NCBI RefSeq assembly: GCF_030253575.1
Contig: NC_080568.1
Location: forward strand, 14,841,501-14,905,500
Direction of reading: 5' to 3'
Source of the DNA: Rhododendron vialii
Lineage: Eukaryota; Streptophyta; Magnoliopsida; Ericales; Ericaceae
DNA length: 64,000 nucleotides
Numbering within the stretch: the stretch's first letter is position 1; each line of letters opens with the position of its first letter. The position numbers were made by a program, and so were the translations under genes. The notes beneath the pieces are model-generated. The model made no database searches and was not told the origin of the DNA. It saw only the letters and a list, made by a program, of their open reading frames with translations. This document shows, piece by piece, positions 1 through 9,208 of the stretch.

Positions 1-88
1 GTCAAACAAAAAGGACCAGATCAAATCGGTAAATGCTTTTTTTGAACAGGTCAAATAGGTGAAGGCAGCTTATCAGAGTCTAATTGGA

Positions 89-95
<7 letters not shown>
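1..95. repeat. Partial copy of a 129-bp tandem repeat unit
   Basis: This sequence recurs almost unchanged at 14537-14630 and 14666-14760, where two units stand in tandem 129 bp apart. It is the left part of the array and ends in the TA-rich junction where the 14.4-kb transposon block begins. Confidence 0.85.

Positions 96-150
<55 letters not shown>
94..150. repeat. (TA)n microsatellite
   Basis: Uninterrupted TA tract of about 57 bp at the left edge of MITE copy A. In the uninterrupted tandem array the same junction reads only CATATATAAATATCAT (near 14629-14644), so the tract looks expanded here. Confidence 0.95.
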
Positions 151-153
<3 letters not shown>

Positions 154-522
154 CTTCAAGTAAGGACCTTAAAATGAGGACCTTATATGTGGATCTCCCT
201 ATTTCACACCTTTCCCGATAGGATTTCGATGTTCAAGCCGCTCAATATGTTCAGAACGTGATTTTAAGGATACCCGCGAGAAATCGGCAAAAAAAATGAC
301 CGGGAAGGGCTTGATTTGAGCAGTTTTTATTTGAACCGTTCAATAAAAAACAAACAAAAACTGTTTGGATGAAGCACTTTCTGGTCTTTTTTTTTGCTGA
401 TTCCTCGCAGGTACCCTTAAAATTACATTCTGAACACATTGAGCGGCTCAGATCATCGAAATTCGATCGGGAAAGGGAGGTCCGCATTTTATTAAAATGA
501 GGTGGTCCTTATAAGAAGGGAA

Positions 523-524
<2 letters not shown>
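151..524. mobile_element. Hairpin MITE copy A, TA-microsatellite associated
   Basis: About 374 bp that folds on itself. The arm around 225-345 is an inverted copy of 375-480, with GAGCGGCTC-type and GGGTACC-type core motifs in both arms. The right end carries, in reverse complement, the TAAGGACCACC and AAAATGCGGACCTCCC motifs also found in the MULE-2 TIR. Both sides are (TA)n tracts. No protein is encoded. Confidence 0.75.

Positions 525-563
<39 letters not shown>
523..563. repeat. (TA)n microsatellite
   Basis: TA tract that separates MITE copy A from the left end of MULE-1. Confidence 0.9.
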
Positions 564-565
<2 letters not shown>

Positions 566-741
566 GGCCGGATCCTCCCACACAAAATTTAACACAAAAG
601 TTGACACTCCATCTCAGCCATTAAAATCGAGGGCTAAGATTAAAACTTAAACACCCCCTCTCTCTCCTCCCTCTAACGTCGTTCCTTTTCCTGGTTAAAG
701 AAAATAACATCGTTCTCCCTTCTCCTCAACCTCTCACGCCT

Positions 742-783
<42 letters not shown>

Positions 784-897
784 CTTTTCATCTTCGTCAA
801 GCCGCACTGCCACTGCCGTACGACGACTCCCTCGCATAATCAACCCAAAAGCTCCACTCCAGTACATTCAACAGGTATTCTTAAACATCCGTGTACA

Positions 898-944
<47 letters not shown>

Positions 945-1002
945 ACATGTACAGTTTATGTGCATAGCACTGTAACAGAGATGAATAGTTCCAGCCGAGT
1001 AA
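564..1002 (+). repeat. MULE-1 left TIR
   Basis: Inverted copy of 7147-7555, ending inward at CAGCCGAGTAA. It includes CT-dinucleotide tracts at about 739-778 and 901-938. In MULEs the TIR commonly carries the transposase promoter; CT-rich tracts are frequent in plant core promoters and 5' leaders, so promoter activity here is a reasonable inference. Confidence 0.88.
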
Positions 1003-1596
1003 AGATATTTGATTTATGCGTAGGGTTTAAATGATTGGGTCTTGGATTTTTGTTGGGGGTTTAAACAATTTTGGGTTTTGCATCAAACACATTGCCATGC
1101 ATGCCGGTCTTCGTTCACATTGATTTTTTCGAACATTAGGACTACTTGACGTAGCTCCCCTGTTTCCAACTCTTATTTATCCTAAACCCCTAAAAAAAAC
1201 ACGAGTTCTGCACAGAAAGCATTGGTTTGATTAGCACTATTATATAATGAATTGGTTTGATTCGGTGTGATTTATGAGTTTTCATTGTTTTTTCAATCAA
1301 TGATTCATTGCATAGAAATCAATAATCTAATTTATTGACATAAGCTATAGTTTATTGGGATTACATTGCATTGTTATCAATAATCTAGTTAGCGAATCAA
1401 AAAAAAATCTAGTTTATTGGGAGTACATTCAAAAAGTTAATTGGGATTACATAGAAAGCAATAATGTATACCTCTGGGGTGTCTTAGTTTGAATTATTTT
1501 TTTAAGTTTTTACCCTATATGTGTTGTATATTGAATAATTTGTTTTGGGCTGAAATTTCACTATAATAATTGTTTGTCCCTTGTCAAGGGTGAGCA
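1003..1596 (+). other. MULE-1 leader between TIR and transposase start
   Basis: AT-rich sequence without a recognisable coding region. It probably holds the 5' leader and perhaps a leader intron of the transposase gene, by analogy with MULE-2, where the start codon directly follows a splice acceptor. Confidence 0.4.
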
Positions 1597-3986
1597 ATGG
1601 AAGAACATTTTGATTTAGATGATTTCGAAGTAGAAGATTTGCAGGCTCCAAATAACGATGTGGAAGTGTTAGAATTGCCATCAAGTGAGATGTCTTTTGC
1701 GACAATTGATGAAGCACGAAAGTATTATGAAGATTATGGTCGACAAAATGATTTTTGGATTTGTACTCGAACTTCATCCAAAGGACAAAATCGGTCAAAT
1801 GAAGTGACTAGTATGCTATTTGTTTGCGCAAAAGAAGGCAAATATTGTGCCAGGCCAAAGAACGATGGTGTCGTGGAGGGGGATGATAAGAGAGAGGAAG
1901 ATGAGGAAGTGAGAACGAAGAAAAGATTTAGAAATCGTTCAACTGTTAGATGTGATTGCAAGGCCCATTTGCGGATTAGATATGACAAATGGAGTAGCAA
2001 GTGGAAAGTAACAGTTTTCAATGACACTCACAATCACCAGTTAGTGACTCCATCTAAGAGGATGAAAATGAGGTCAAATCGATACATGCCCAAACCAATT
2101 AAGGATTTGACCAAAGTATTTCAAAAAGAAAATTTGGAAGTTTCTAAAGTTGCTTCAATTTTCTATGGCGAATACATGGGCTTTGATAATAGAGACTGCT
2201 ACAATCACTTGAGGAATGTGAGGCATAAAGAGCTAGATGGCGGGGATGCACAATCAGTCCTCACCTACTTCAAGAACAAACAAGCACAGAATCCACAATT
2301 TTTCTATGCAATTCAATGTGATGAAAGTGGGAGAGCAGTGAATTTTTTTTGGGTGGACTCTCGATCTCGCATGGCGTACCAATATTTTGGGGATGTAGTC
2401 ACATTTGACACAACATATCGAACCAACAAATATGATATGCCTTTCGCACCATTTACTGGAGTAAACCACCACATGCAGTCAATACAGTTTGGATGCGCAC
2501 TTTTACAGGACGAGACTGAGGTAACATTTATATGGTTGTTTCAAACATGGCTTGAAGCTATGGGAGGACGTCCTCCAACTTCTATCATCACGGACCAAGA
2601 CTTGGCAATGAAAGGAGCGATTGCCCAAGTCTTTTCTAATACCCGTCATCGTCTATGCCTTTGGCACATTAAGAAGAAATTTGTTGAGAAGTTGTCACAA
2701 GTGTACTATAAGAAATCAAAATTCAAGAAAGATGTGAAAAAATGTATTTGGTTGACATATAAGAAAGAGGATTTTGAAGAGAGATGGATGGCATTGATGA
2801 AGGAAAATGGGTTAGAACATAATGAATGGCTTCTTCATGGGTACCCGTTTACAATCGTGGGACATTCTTTGCCGGTATGAATACTACTGGACGTAGTGAG
2901 GGTGTCAATTCATTTTTTGATGTTTTTGTTACTTCCACAACAAATCTTAAAGAATTTGTTGTCAAGTATGACCAAGCCTTGAAAAGGATTGTGAAAAGGG
3001 AAAGTGATGAAGATTTAAAGTCTGAGCATAAGTTTCGAATTGTGAAGGACAATGAATTTTTGTTGAAGCATGCGGCAAAAGTTTATACTAGAAACATCTT
3101 CAACAAGTTCAAGGATGAAATTAGTGAAGCCTTTAATTACAAAGTTGAAGAGATGACAAATGCCGATGGATTTCAATCGTTCGTGGTGAAGTCCAAAGTT
3201 AATGAACTTCAAAAGTTCACCGTGACATTGGATTCGCAAACCTACGAAGGTATGTGTGAATGTCAATACTTTGAGTTTGTTGGTATATTGTGCAGACACA
3301 TTTTGAAAGTGTTTGTCCGACTTGACATTGATGCAATACCGGATCATTTTATTCTTCCACGATGGAGGCAAAAGGCCAACAAATTTAGGATAATAGATTC
3401 TGAAGGTTTGGTGCATGACGATGGGAAAGAAGAATCCGAGGCGTTAAGACTTAGTCATATGTGTCAAGAATCTACCAAATTGGCTTGTTTGGCTGCCCCA
3501 TCATATGAGAGTTACAAAATTTACATTGAAGCTATGAATGATCTATCCGAGAAGCTCCTAAAAATTTCATCTTATGTGCCTCCTCCAATCAATGTTTGCC
3601 ATGAAAAGGATGATTTACATTCCACCGAGCGAACTCAAATATTGCTTTTGGATCCGAACATCTCGCAAACTAAGGGTAGGAAAAAAGATGTGAAGGGAAA
3701 AGATGCTACTATACACTCCGGAAGATTGAAAAGCGGTATAGAGTTGGGATTAAACAAGAAGAAAAGAAAGTGTAACTTGTGCGAAGGGATCGAACATGAT
3801 AAGAGAACTTGTCCTGAGAATCCGATGAGTAAAGCTAACAAAGGTAAGTGAATTACAAATTTTTTTGTGTAAAATGTTCTTATTTACTTGTCATAAATAT
3901 CCTTACTTATTCCTTACTCGTAATTTGCTTCCACAGCCTTAGAAACAGAAGCACAATCGTCTGATAGTGACCAAGAGATGATGTAA
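1597..3986 (+). pseudogene. FAR1/FRS-type MULE transposase of MULE-1, frame broken
   Basis: Transposase-like protein of the FAR1/FHY3/FRS family. Codons 1-427 (1597-2880) hold an acidic N-terminus and the FAR1 zinc-binding domain (about residues 35-150, ending in a DTHNHQ motif). The MULE DDE core follows, with D271 in TFDTTY and D333 in ITDQD and a CLWHIKKKF motif. A second open stretch to 3851 holds the WVPVYNRGTFFAGM segment, the SWIM zinc finger (CEC...CRH) and a CNLC...HDKRTCP zinc knuckle. Between NEWL and WVP only 5 nt remain where MULE-2 has 27 nt, so a 22-nt deletion shifts the frame near 2830-2840. A probable intron, 3844-3936 (GTAAGT...CACAG), joins a short acidic tail ending at 3986. 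MULE-2 has the same intron position and tail. The TIRs show that it is a transposon gene rather than a domesticated FRS gene. Confidence 0.88.
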
Positions 3987-3999
3987 TGAGAATATGGTA

Positions 4000-4943
4000 A
4001 TCGAAAACTTGCTTAACCTTCTTGATGTTTTCGCTAATTATGTTCCATGCACAATCTTTACTTAATTAAAGTAACCTTGTGTTTTGTACAGGGCAAAGCA
4101 TCTTGATGCCAAAGGATTGCTTTGAATGATCATGGAGTCTTTTTGGATATTTGCTCATGGAGTTTATGTACCTTTTTTTAATTTAATGATGGAAAACTCG
4201 ATTTTTGGGAACTTTTGGATGTTATTTTTGTGTAGTAAGGGTGGACCAACGCTAGATCTATTTTGCCGAATCATGTTTTTGTTTGCATAGTTGACTTTGT
4301 TGTTAACGTACAGGATTGTTCAAGTTGAATTGTTTTTTTGAAGGGCTGTTATGCTTCCAAAAGTTGTGTATGTCCCTTGTTTGTAGTTGAATTGGAGTTT
4401 TTTTTTCAACTCATGGGATTATGTACTATGCTGTTGAATCATGAGTTTTTTTTTTTTGGCATATTTGAATTAGAGGTTACCTTTACAAAATCGTTTGCTA
4501 TATATGTAACAGAATTGTTCAAGTTCAATTGTAGAATTGTTTGCCTAGGTTGGATCTCAACCATATGAAAAAATAGGGGAGGAGAGATGGTGTTCTTTGG
4601 AAAAAAGGTGGAGAGAGACAAGAATAATTCAACTCCAAAAGATGGGGAAGAGAGAAGCTGCAAATCTTGCAAATCTTCGCTTGGGAACACGAATAATGTT
4701 TGGATTCATTCACAATTCAAGTAGGCAATTGTCGAGCAAAAGTACAAATCATAAGAGACATACAAACTGTGCAAACTATAAATTGCGCGAATAAATGAAG
4801 CTACATAATTCAACTCCAAAAGCTCTATAACTCTCATTTTATTACATCATCAGTCAATCTAACAAAGCACACAATTGCAAAGTTAGATACAACACAAAAA
4901 AAAGATTTCAAAAGCTTGAACTAGCCTAGTTCAAGCTAGTTCA
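4000..4943. other. MULE-1 interior, no gene recognised
   Basis: AT-rich sequence downstream of the transposase with short open frames only. 4513-4530 echoes 4317-4334 (TTGTTCAAGTTGAATTG-like). Nothing recognised as coding. Confidence 0.4.
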
Positions 4944-5520
4944 AGCACACAATTGCACTGATGATTGGTTCTTGCATGAGCTTTTATCACAATAGTATTG
5001 GTCAATCACAATGGGGAGTTGGACTTCAAAAACTTGAATGTATGAGAAAAGTACTCCTTGCACAGACCCTGACCCACCTTGCAAAAGTATATTAGAACTA
5101 GGTAAGAATATCGGGTTGAGTTAGTAAAAAAATGGCTTTTTTAGGCGAACTTCTATGATATAGTACAAACTCCATATCGTCTGAAAACTTAATTTTACTT
5201 GAGTCTTTTTAGCGATTTCTATTGGTGAACAATTGGTTGCTTAGATTTGAGACTTTTTTGGTACTATGAAATCTTATCTGTTATCTCAAATTCGTTTTCA
5301 ATCAGATGAGTTCCAGATGGAATCTTTACCTACCATGTCTTTATCCTAACACCATTCATTGTGTTATGCATATTGATATCACGAACAGTAATGTTCGAGA
5401 CACATGCCATACTCGCATCCTTTCCTAGCCCACCAATGTTGATTCCATGTCCGGATCCACAGTTCACATTGTGTATGTACATATTTGTGCATCCAGTTTG
5501 TATAAAAACACAGTCATCTC
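4944..5520 (-). pseudogene. Captured polygalacturonase (GH28 pectinase) exons inside MULE-1
   Basis: Two exon-like blocks on the minus strand. The first, 5520-5334 (187 nt), begins after TTTGTGCAG and ends before GTAGGT, so both splice sites survive. It reads GDDCVFIQTGCTN, then VNCGSGHGINIGGLGKD, then NNTV-like NITVRDI, then GVRIKTW. These match the GH28 hallmarks GDDC, CGPGHGIS and RIKTW. The second block, about 5082-4944, reads QGGSGSVQGVLFSYIQV...PIVIDQYYCDKSSC, the usual next exon. The acceptor of the second exon looks decayed and a stop closes it at 4941-4943. The two blocks hold the catalytic Asp, His and RIK region only, a small part of a roughly 400-residue enzyme. It is most likely a gene fragment copied into the MULE with its intron (Pack-MULE-type capture), and unlikely to make active enzyme. 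Confidence 0.82.
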
Positions 5521-5599
5521 CTGCACAAAAGCATTAAAACTTGAGATCCTAGCATACCATTTACTTGATGCATTGACATTTTTTCTTTGCCTATGACTG

Positions 5600-6480
5600 T
5601 TATAAACTAGTTTTGTTGCGAGTTGTTAGCAGAAGAATACAAGGAGAAAAGGGAAGAAAGCATGTTCTTATTGTAGTGAAGACAAAAGAAAATTTTAATG
5701 ACCGACAAAAAGAGAAATGTCTTCCTGTGAATCCTGTCTGTGGGGCACGTGGGTTCAAACCTAATCTCTCTCAAGGCTTGACGCGTGTCCGGCCGGCCAC
5801 AACAAGCTTATACTGGACAAGGATTATATGACAGATGACTTGGTGTCATGTGTCTCAATATTAGTGGTTGAAAATTCAATTATGTGCTTGGTATATATGG
5901 TGGCTTTTAAAAGGATAAGTTTGGGGCATGATTTGGATGAATTTATCCCAGATGTCTTATCTCAATTTACCTAGGGCTCGTGTCAATTAAGCTAACAGTG
6001 ACATTTATTGGACACTAGTTCATATCAGATAACCTTGATTTTGGACTCTAGAGATCTTTTCAAGAGGAGTAACAGAGATTAATGAAAAAACTAAATAGGG
6101 CTGGCTTAGTTGGCCAGAATTTTGGTGAGGCCAACGGTTCGAATTCTACCATAGGCAAGATTCCCTCCTCCATGCTACAGATAGCCTCCTGATGTACGAA
6201 AAAAGGGGTTTTTTACTAGTTCACTAATAGAGTACAATGCTTTCTATTCAAAACAGGACCCAAATTGGCATAAATTCCAAATTCTTTGCTTTGATCACAA
6301 CATCCTTGCACACGATCTCATGCTGTATTGCTTTTAACTATTATGAGCATAGTGAATTTTGGTTATGAGGAATGCACAACATAGGAGAGCTGACGATAGT
6401 GGATATACAAACAGACGTGAATTCCCAGTCGGAATCCATCAAACTTATGTTTACCTAAATTAAGCTCCAGAAAGATAGAT
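5600..6480. other. MULE-1 interior, no gene recognised
   Basis: No convincing coding region. 6097-6160 has a tRNA-like arrangement, GGCTTAGTTGGCC followed by ACGGTTCGAATTC (box A and box B-like), which may be the head of an old tRNA-derived SINE. A second box B-like motif (GGGTTCAAACC) lies near 5750. The rest may be non-coding parts of the captured genes. Confidence 0.4.
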
Positions 6481-6514
6481 GGAACACATTCAGTTTCAAA
6501 AGAAAAAAATTAAG

Positions 6515-6962
6515 CAATGGTTCCATTTTTGCATCTGCATTTTCTGAAGACTAATTTTACTGTTGAACCAAAATAAGGAGACCTTAACACTTACAATGTC
6601 AAGAGCAAAATGGCAGAAAAAAGCGTAAGTACTCAAACACAAAAAGGCCAAAACCACAAAAGCATACTTCTTGTATGCAATAAGTTTGGCCAATGCAATA
6701 TTTTCCTGGTTCATAAATCCAAAACATGACACATCAGTAAAGCTAATATGACCATTACAAGAAAACCCACCACATGAAATTTGGAAAAGACCCAAATAAG
6801 ATTATACCTTGACAAGATGATTAATGTGTTCCTTCGCCGAGGAATCGGTCCGTGAGAGCTTTTTATCGGGAAAGGGGACTTGGGTTGTGGAATTAAGTTG
6901 GTTATATCTGATAGCCTATTCCTTACTACACTCCCAATCTCAAAAGAAGACCTCTTCGCCAT
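6515..6962 (-). pseudogene. Captured shugoshin-like gene fragment inside MULE-1
   Basis: Three minus-strand pieces in the order expected for the N-terminal part of a plant shugoshin (centromeric cohesion protector). Piece 1 (6962-6808) starts MAKRSSFEIGSVVRNRLSDITNL and ends, in a shifted frame, EHINHLVK before a GTATAA donor. Piece 2 (6705-6668) follows a CAG acceptor and reads ENIALAKLIAYK before GTATGC. Piece 3 (about 6560-6515) follows a CAG acceptor and reads KISLQKMQMQKWN. Plant shugoshins carry an RLSDITN-type start and a coiled coil with ENxxLxKLIA and LQKVQxQNW elements. The frame change in piece 1 and the loss of everything further C-terminal make this a dead fragment. The identification rests on short motifs. 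Confidence 0.55.
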
Positions 6963-7146
6963 TCTTTCCCCTTTCAGCATTATACCCAGTAGCCCAATAA
7001 AACCCTAAGTAAAACCCACAACCCAAACTGGGAAAATTGGCAAAAGAGGTTCAGATAGAAACCCTAGAAATATGGGGGAAAGAAAGCAATGTCTACAAAA
7101 GATATGGGGGTAGATACTTGTTTAGATTTAAAAGAAATTAAAAGGG

Positions 7147-7555
7147 TTACTCGGCTGGAACTATTCATCTCTGTTATAGTGCTATGCACATAAACTGTAC
7201 ATGTACAGAGAGAGAGAGAGAGAGAGAGAGAGTTATGTACACGGATGTTTAAGAATACTTGTTGAATGTACTGGAGTGGAGCTTTTGGGCTGATTATGTG
7301 AGGGAGTCGTCGTACGGCGGTGGCAGTGTGGCTTGACGAAGATGAAAAGGCGTGAGGGAGAGAGAGAGAGAAAGAACAGGCGTGAGGGGTTGAGGAGAAG
7401 GGAGAACGATGTTATTTTCTTTAACCAGGAGAAGGAACGACGTTAGAGAGAGGAGAGAGAGGGGGTGTTTAATTTTTAATCTCAGCCCTCGATTTTAATG
7501 GCTGAGATGGAGTGTCAACTTTTGTGTTAAATTTTGTGTGGGAGGATCCGGCCCC
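7147..7555 (-). repeat. MULE-1 right TIR
   Basis: Inverted copy of 564-1002, ending GGATCCGGCCCC. It carries GA tracts at 7207-7230 and about 7360-7372, shorter than the CT tracts of the left TIR. Confidence 0.88.
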
Positions 7556-7561
7556 TAAATT

Positions 7562-7643
7562 TTCTCGATATCAGATCGAGAAAGGCGAGAAATGGGAGGT
7601 CCGCATATAAGGTCCTTATTTTAAGGTCCTTACTTGAAGATTT
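7562..7643. repeat. Duplicated end fragment of MITE copy B
   Basis: About 80 bp nearly identical to 7951-8023, the right end of copy B. It lies directly against the right end of MULE-1, which suggests MULE-1 inserted at or beside a MITE of this family. Confidence 0.75.
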
Positions 7644-7649
7644 CTGTAT

Positions 7650-8021
7650 ATGAGTCCCCTTCTTATAAGGACTACCTTATTTTAATAAAATGCGGACCTC
7701 CCTTTTCCGATCGAATTTCGATGATCCAAGCCGCTCAATGTGTTCAAAATGTGATTTTAAGGGTACCCGCGAGAAATTAGCAAAAAAAAAGACAATGAAG
7801 GGCTTTATCCGAGCAGTTTTTGTTTGTTTTTTATCTAACGGTTCAAATAAAAACTGCTCAAATCAAGCCCTTCCCGGTCATTTGTTTTGCCAATTTCTCG
7901 CGAGTACCCTTAAAATCACGTTCTGATCACACTGAGCGGCTCGGATCATCGATATTAGATCGGGAAAGGCGAGAAATGGGAGGTCCGCATATAAGGTCCT
8001 TATTTTAAGGTCCTTACTTGA

Positions 8022-8023
<2 letters not shown>
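7650..8023. mobile_element. Hairpin MITE copy B, TA-microsatellite associated
   Basis: About 374 bp with inverted arms around a core that includes GAGCGGCTC and GGGTACCC-type motifs. The left end has TAAGGACTACC at 7666-7676 and AAAATGCGGACCTCCCTTTT at 7687-7706. The first is identical to 8308-8318 and the second shares its first 17 bases with 8331-8347 in the MULE-2 TIR. The right flank is (TA)n. Confidence 0.78.

Positions 8024-8078
<55 letters not shown>
8024..8078. repeat. (TA)n microsatellite
   Basis: TA tract of about 55 bp between MITE copies B and C. Confidence 0.95.
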
Positions 8079-8079
<1 letters not shown>

Positions 8080-8207
8080 CTTACCGTGCGGGACCCCTCA
8101 TTGAATCCCGAGTGTATGTGTGTGTACACATATACACACACACTCGGGATTCAATGAGGGATCCCGCACAGCCTTACCGTGCGGGATCCCTTAGGAGATC
8201 CGGACTC

Positions 8208-8210
<3 letters not shown>
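8079..8210. mobile_element. Hairpin MITE copy C, mostly ends
   Basis: Short palindrome built from CTTACCGTGCGGGA-type ends and an ACTCGGGATTCAATGAGG arm on both sides of a TGTACACA centre. The same end sequence bounds copy G at 20690-21048, so this is an internally shortened member of that subfamily. Both flanks are TG/TA microsatellites. Confidence 0.65.

Positions 8211-8226
<16 letters not shown>

Positions 8227-8292
<66 letters not shown>
8227..8292. repeat. (TA)n microsatellite at the left end of MULE-2
   Basis: Pure TA tract of about 66 bp that runs into the first base of the MULE-2 TIR. A (TG)n stretch precedes it. Confidence 0.95.
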
Positions 8293-8294
<2 letters not shown>

Positions 8295-8297
<3 letters not shown>

Positions 8298-8563
8298 GGT
8301 TTTCTCCTAAGGACTACCGTAAGTTAAGCAAAAATGCGGACCTCCCTCCTAGCCGTTGGATCTAATCCAACGGCTGAGCTCTAAAAACCAAATTCGCGGG
8401 TTAAACAAGGGCACTGTTCACGGGTTATTTCAAAACGGGTTAAAGCACAAAACGGGTCCTCATTACTCATCACGCGAACAGAAAAAAAAGAGCGAGAAAG
8501 AGGGAGGCGATTGGCGATTCAGAACAACGAAGAACATAGAAGAAGAAGATCGATCAGATTCAG

Positions 8564-8622
<59 letters not shown>

Positions 8623-8912
8623 TCTGTAGGGTTTCGGACTGAAGTTTGGGTTTCAAACCAACTGGGAACTAGAGTTAGGGATTTGAAATTGAACCCTTAA
8701 TTCGAAATTAATTCGAACCAGTTGGGGTTTGTTGAGTTTTGGGATCAAATCTATGGTTTGGATTTGTATGTGCCCTTGTTTAGGCATTTTTTCCTCCTGA
8801 TACAGAGCATCAAAACGAAACACCATGCCAATGGGATGGGATTGTAGCCGATAAAAAAGAAACAAATAGGGATGGGATTTTTTTATCCTTGGGAGACTTA
8901 TACGGGTAATGT
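8295..8912 (+). repeat. MULE-2 left TIR
   Basis: Inverted copy of 13493-14092 over about 600 bp. It contains TAAGGACTACC (8308-8318), AAAATGCGGACCTCCCT (8331-8347), a self-complementary GTTGGATC...GATCCAAC-type stretch near 8354-8375, and a (CT)n tract at about 8562-8618. It ends inward at TACGGGTAATGT. The (CT)n plus the GTAGGGTTTCG that follows looks like a plant promoter or leader region. Confidence 0.9.
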
Positions 8913-9208
8913 CCATACTATTATTTGATATTATTTAATCCATATATTCATCCTTTCTCTTTTCATTTTCGTTAATCCATATATTATCATCAAGTTTATC
9001 CCACAAATTTAAGCTTTTCTTCCTCCTTTTTTTTTTCCCTTACAGTAAATCTATTTAGGGATCACAGTTCCGAACACAAAACTAGTGACTTGACAAGAAG
9101 TCAACAGTTTTAAGCTGAATTTCATTCCATTTTTTGGACTAATCATATTCGTAAGTACTGTTGATTCGTTTTTTCTATTTTATTTATTGTTCTCTATCGT
9201 TTTGTAGG

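Larger units (their letters stand above)
564..7555 (+). mobile_element. MULE-1: Mutator-like element with FAR1-type transposase and captured host gene pieces
   Basis: A 6,992-bp element bounded by long inverted repeats, 564-1002 on the left and 7147-7555 on the right. Both start GGGGCCGGATCC and both contain CT/GA microsatellite stretches. Inside, left to right, are a FAR1/FRS-type transposase gene (+), two exons resembling polygalacturonase (-) and three pieces resembling shugoshin (-). The left flank is (TA)n and the right flank is a MITE fragment; no matching 8-10 bp target duplication is visible, perhaps because the TA tract has changed. Long TIRs plus a FAR1-type transposase place it among MULEs of the Jittery/FAR1 kind. 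The transposase frame is broken, so this copy is probably not autonomous now. Confidence 0.88.

Noticed and set aside
1502-2472. Minus-strand open frames across the MULE-1 transposase
   Set aside because: They are antisense shadows of a clearly recognisable FAR1-type coding region. The same holds for minus-strand frames over 9287-11337.
8112-8327. Open frames rich in Ile-Tyr or Ser-Leu/Arg-Glu repeats (also near 15892-16243, 20872-21211, 47851-48272, 30793-31014)
   Set aside because: They are translations of TA and CT microsatellites and have no family resemblance outside the repeat. Only the first 46 codons from 15892 are real, as HAK exon 1.
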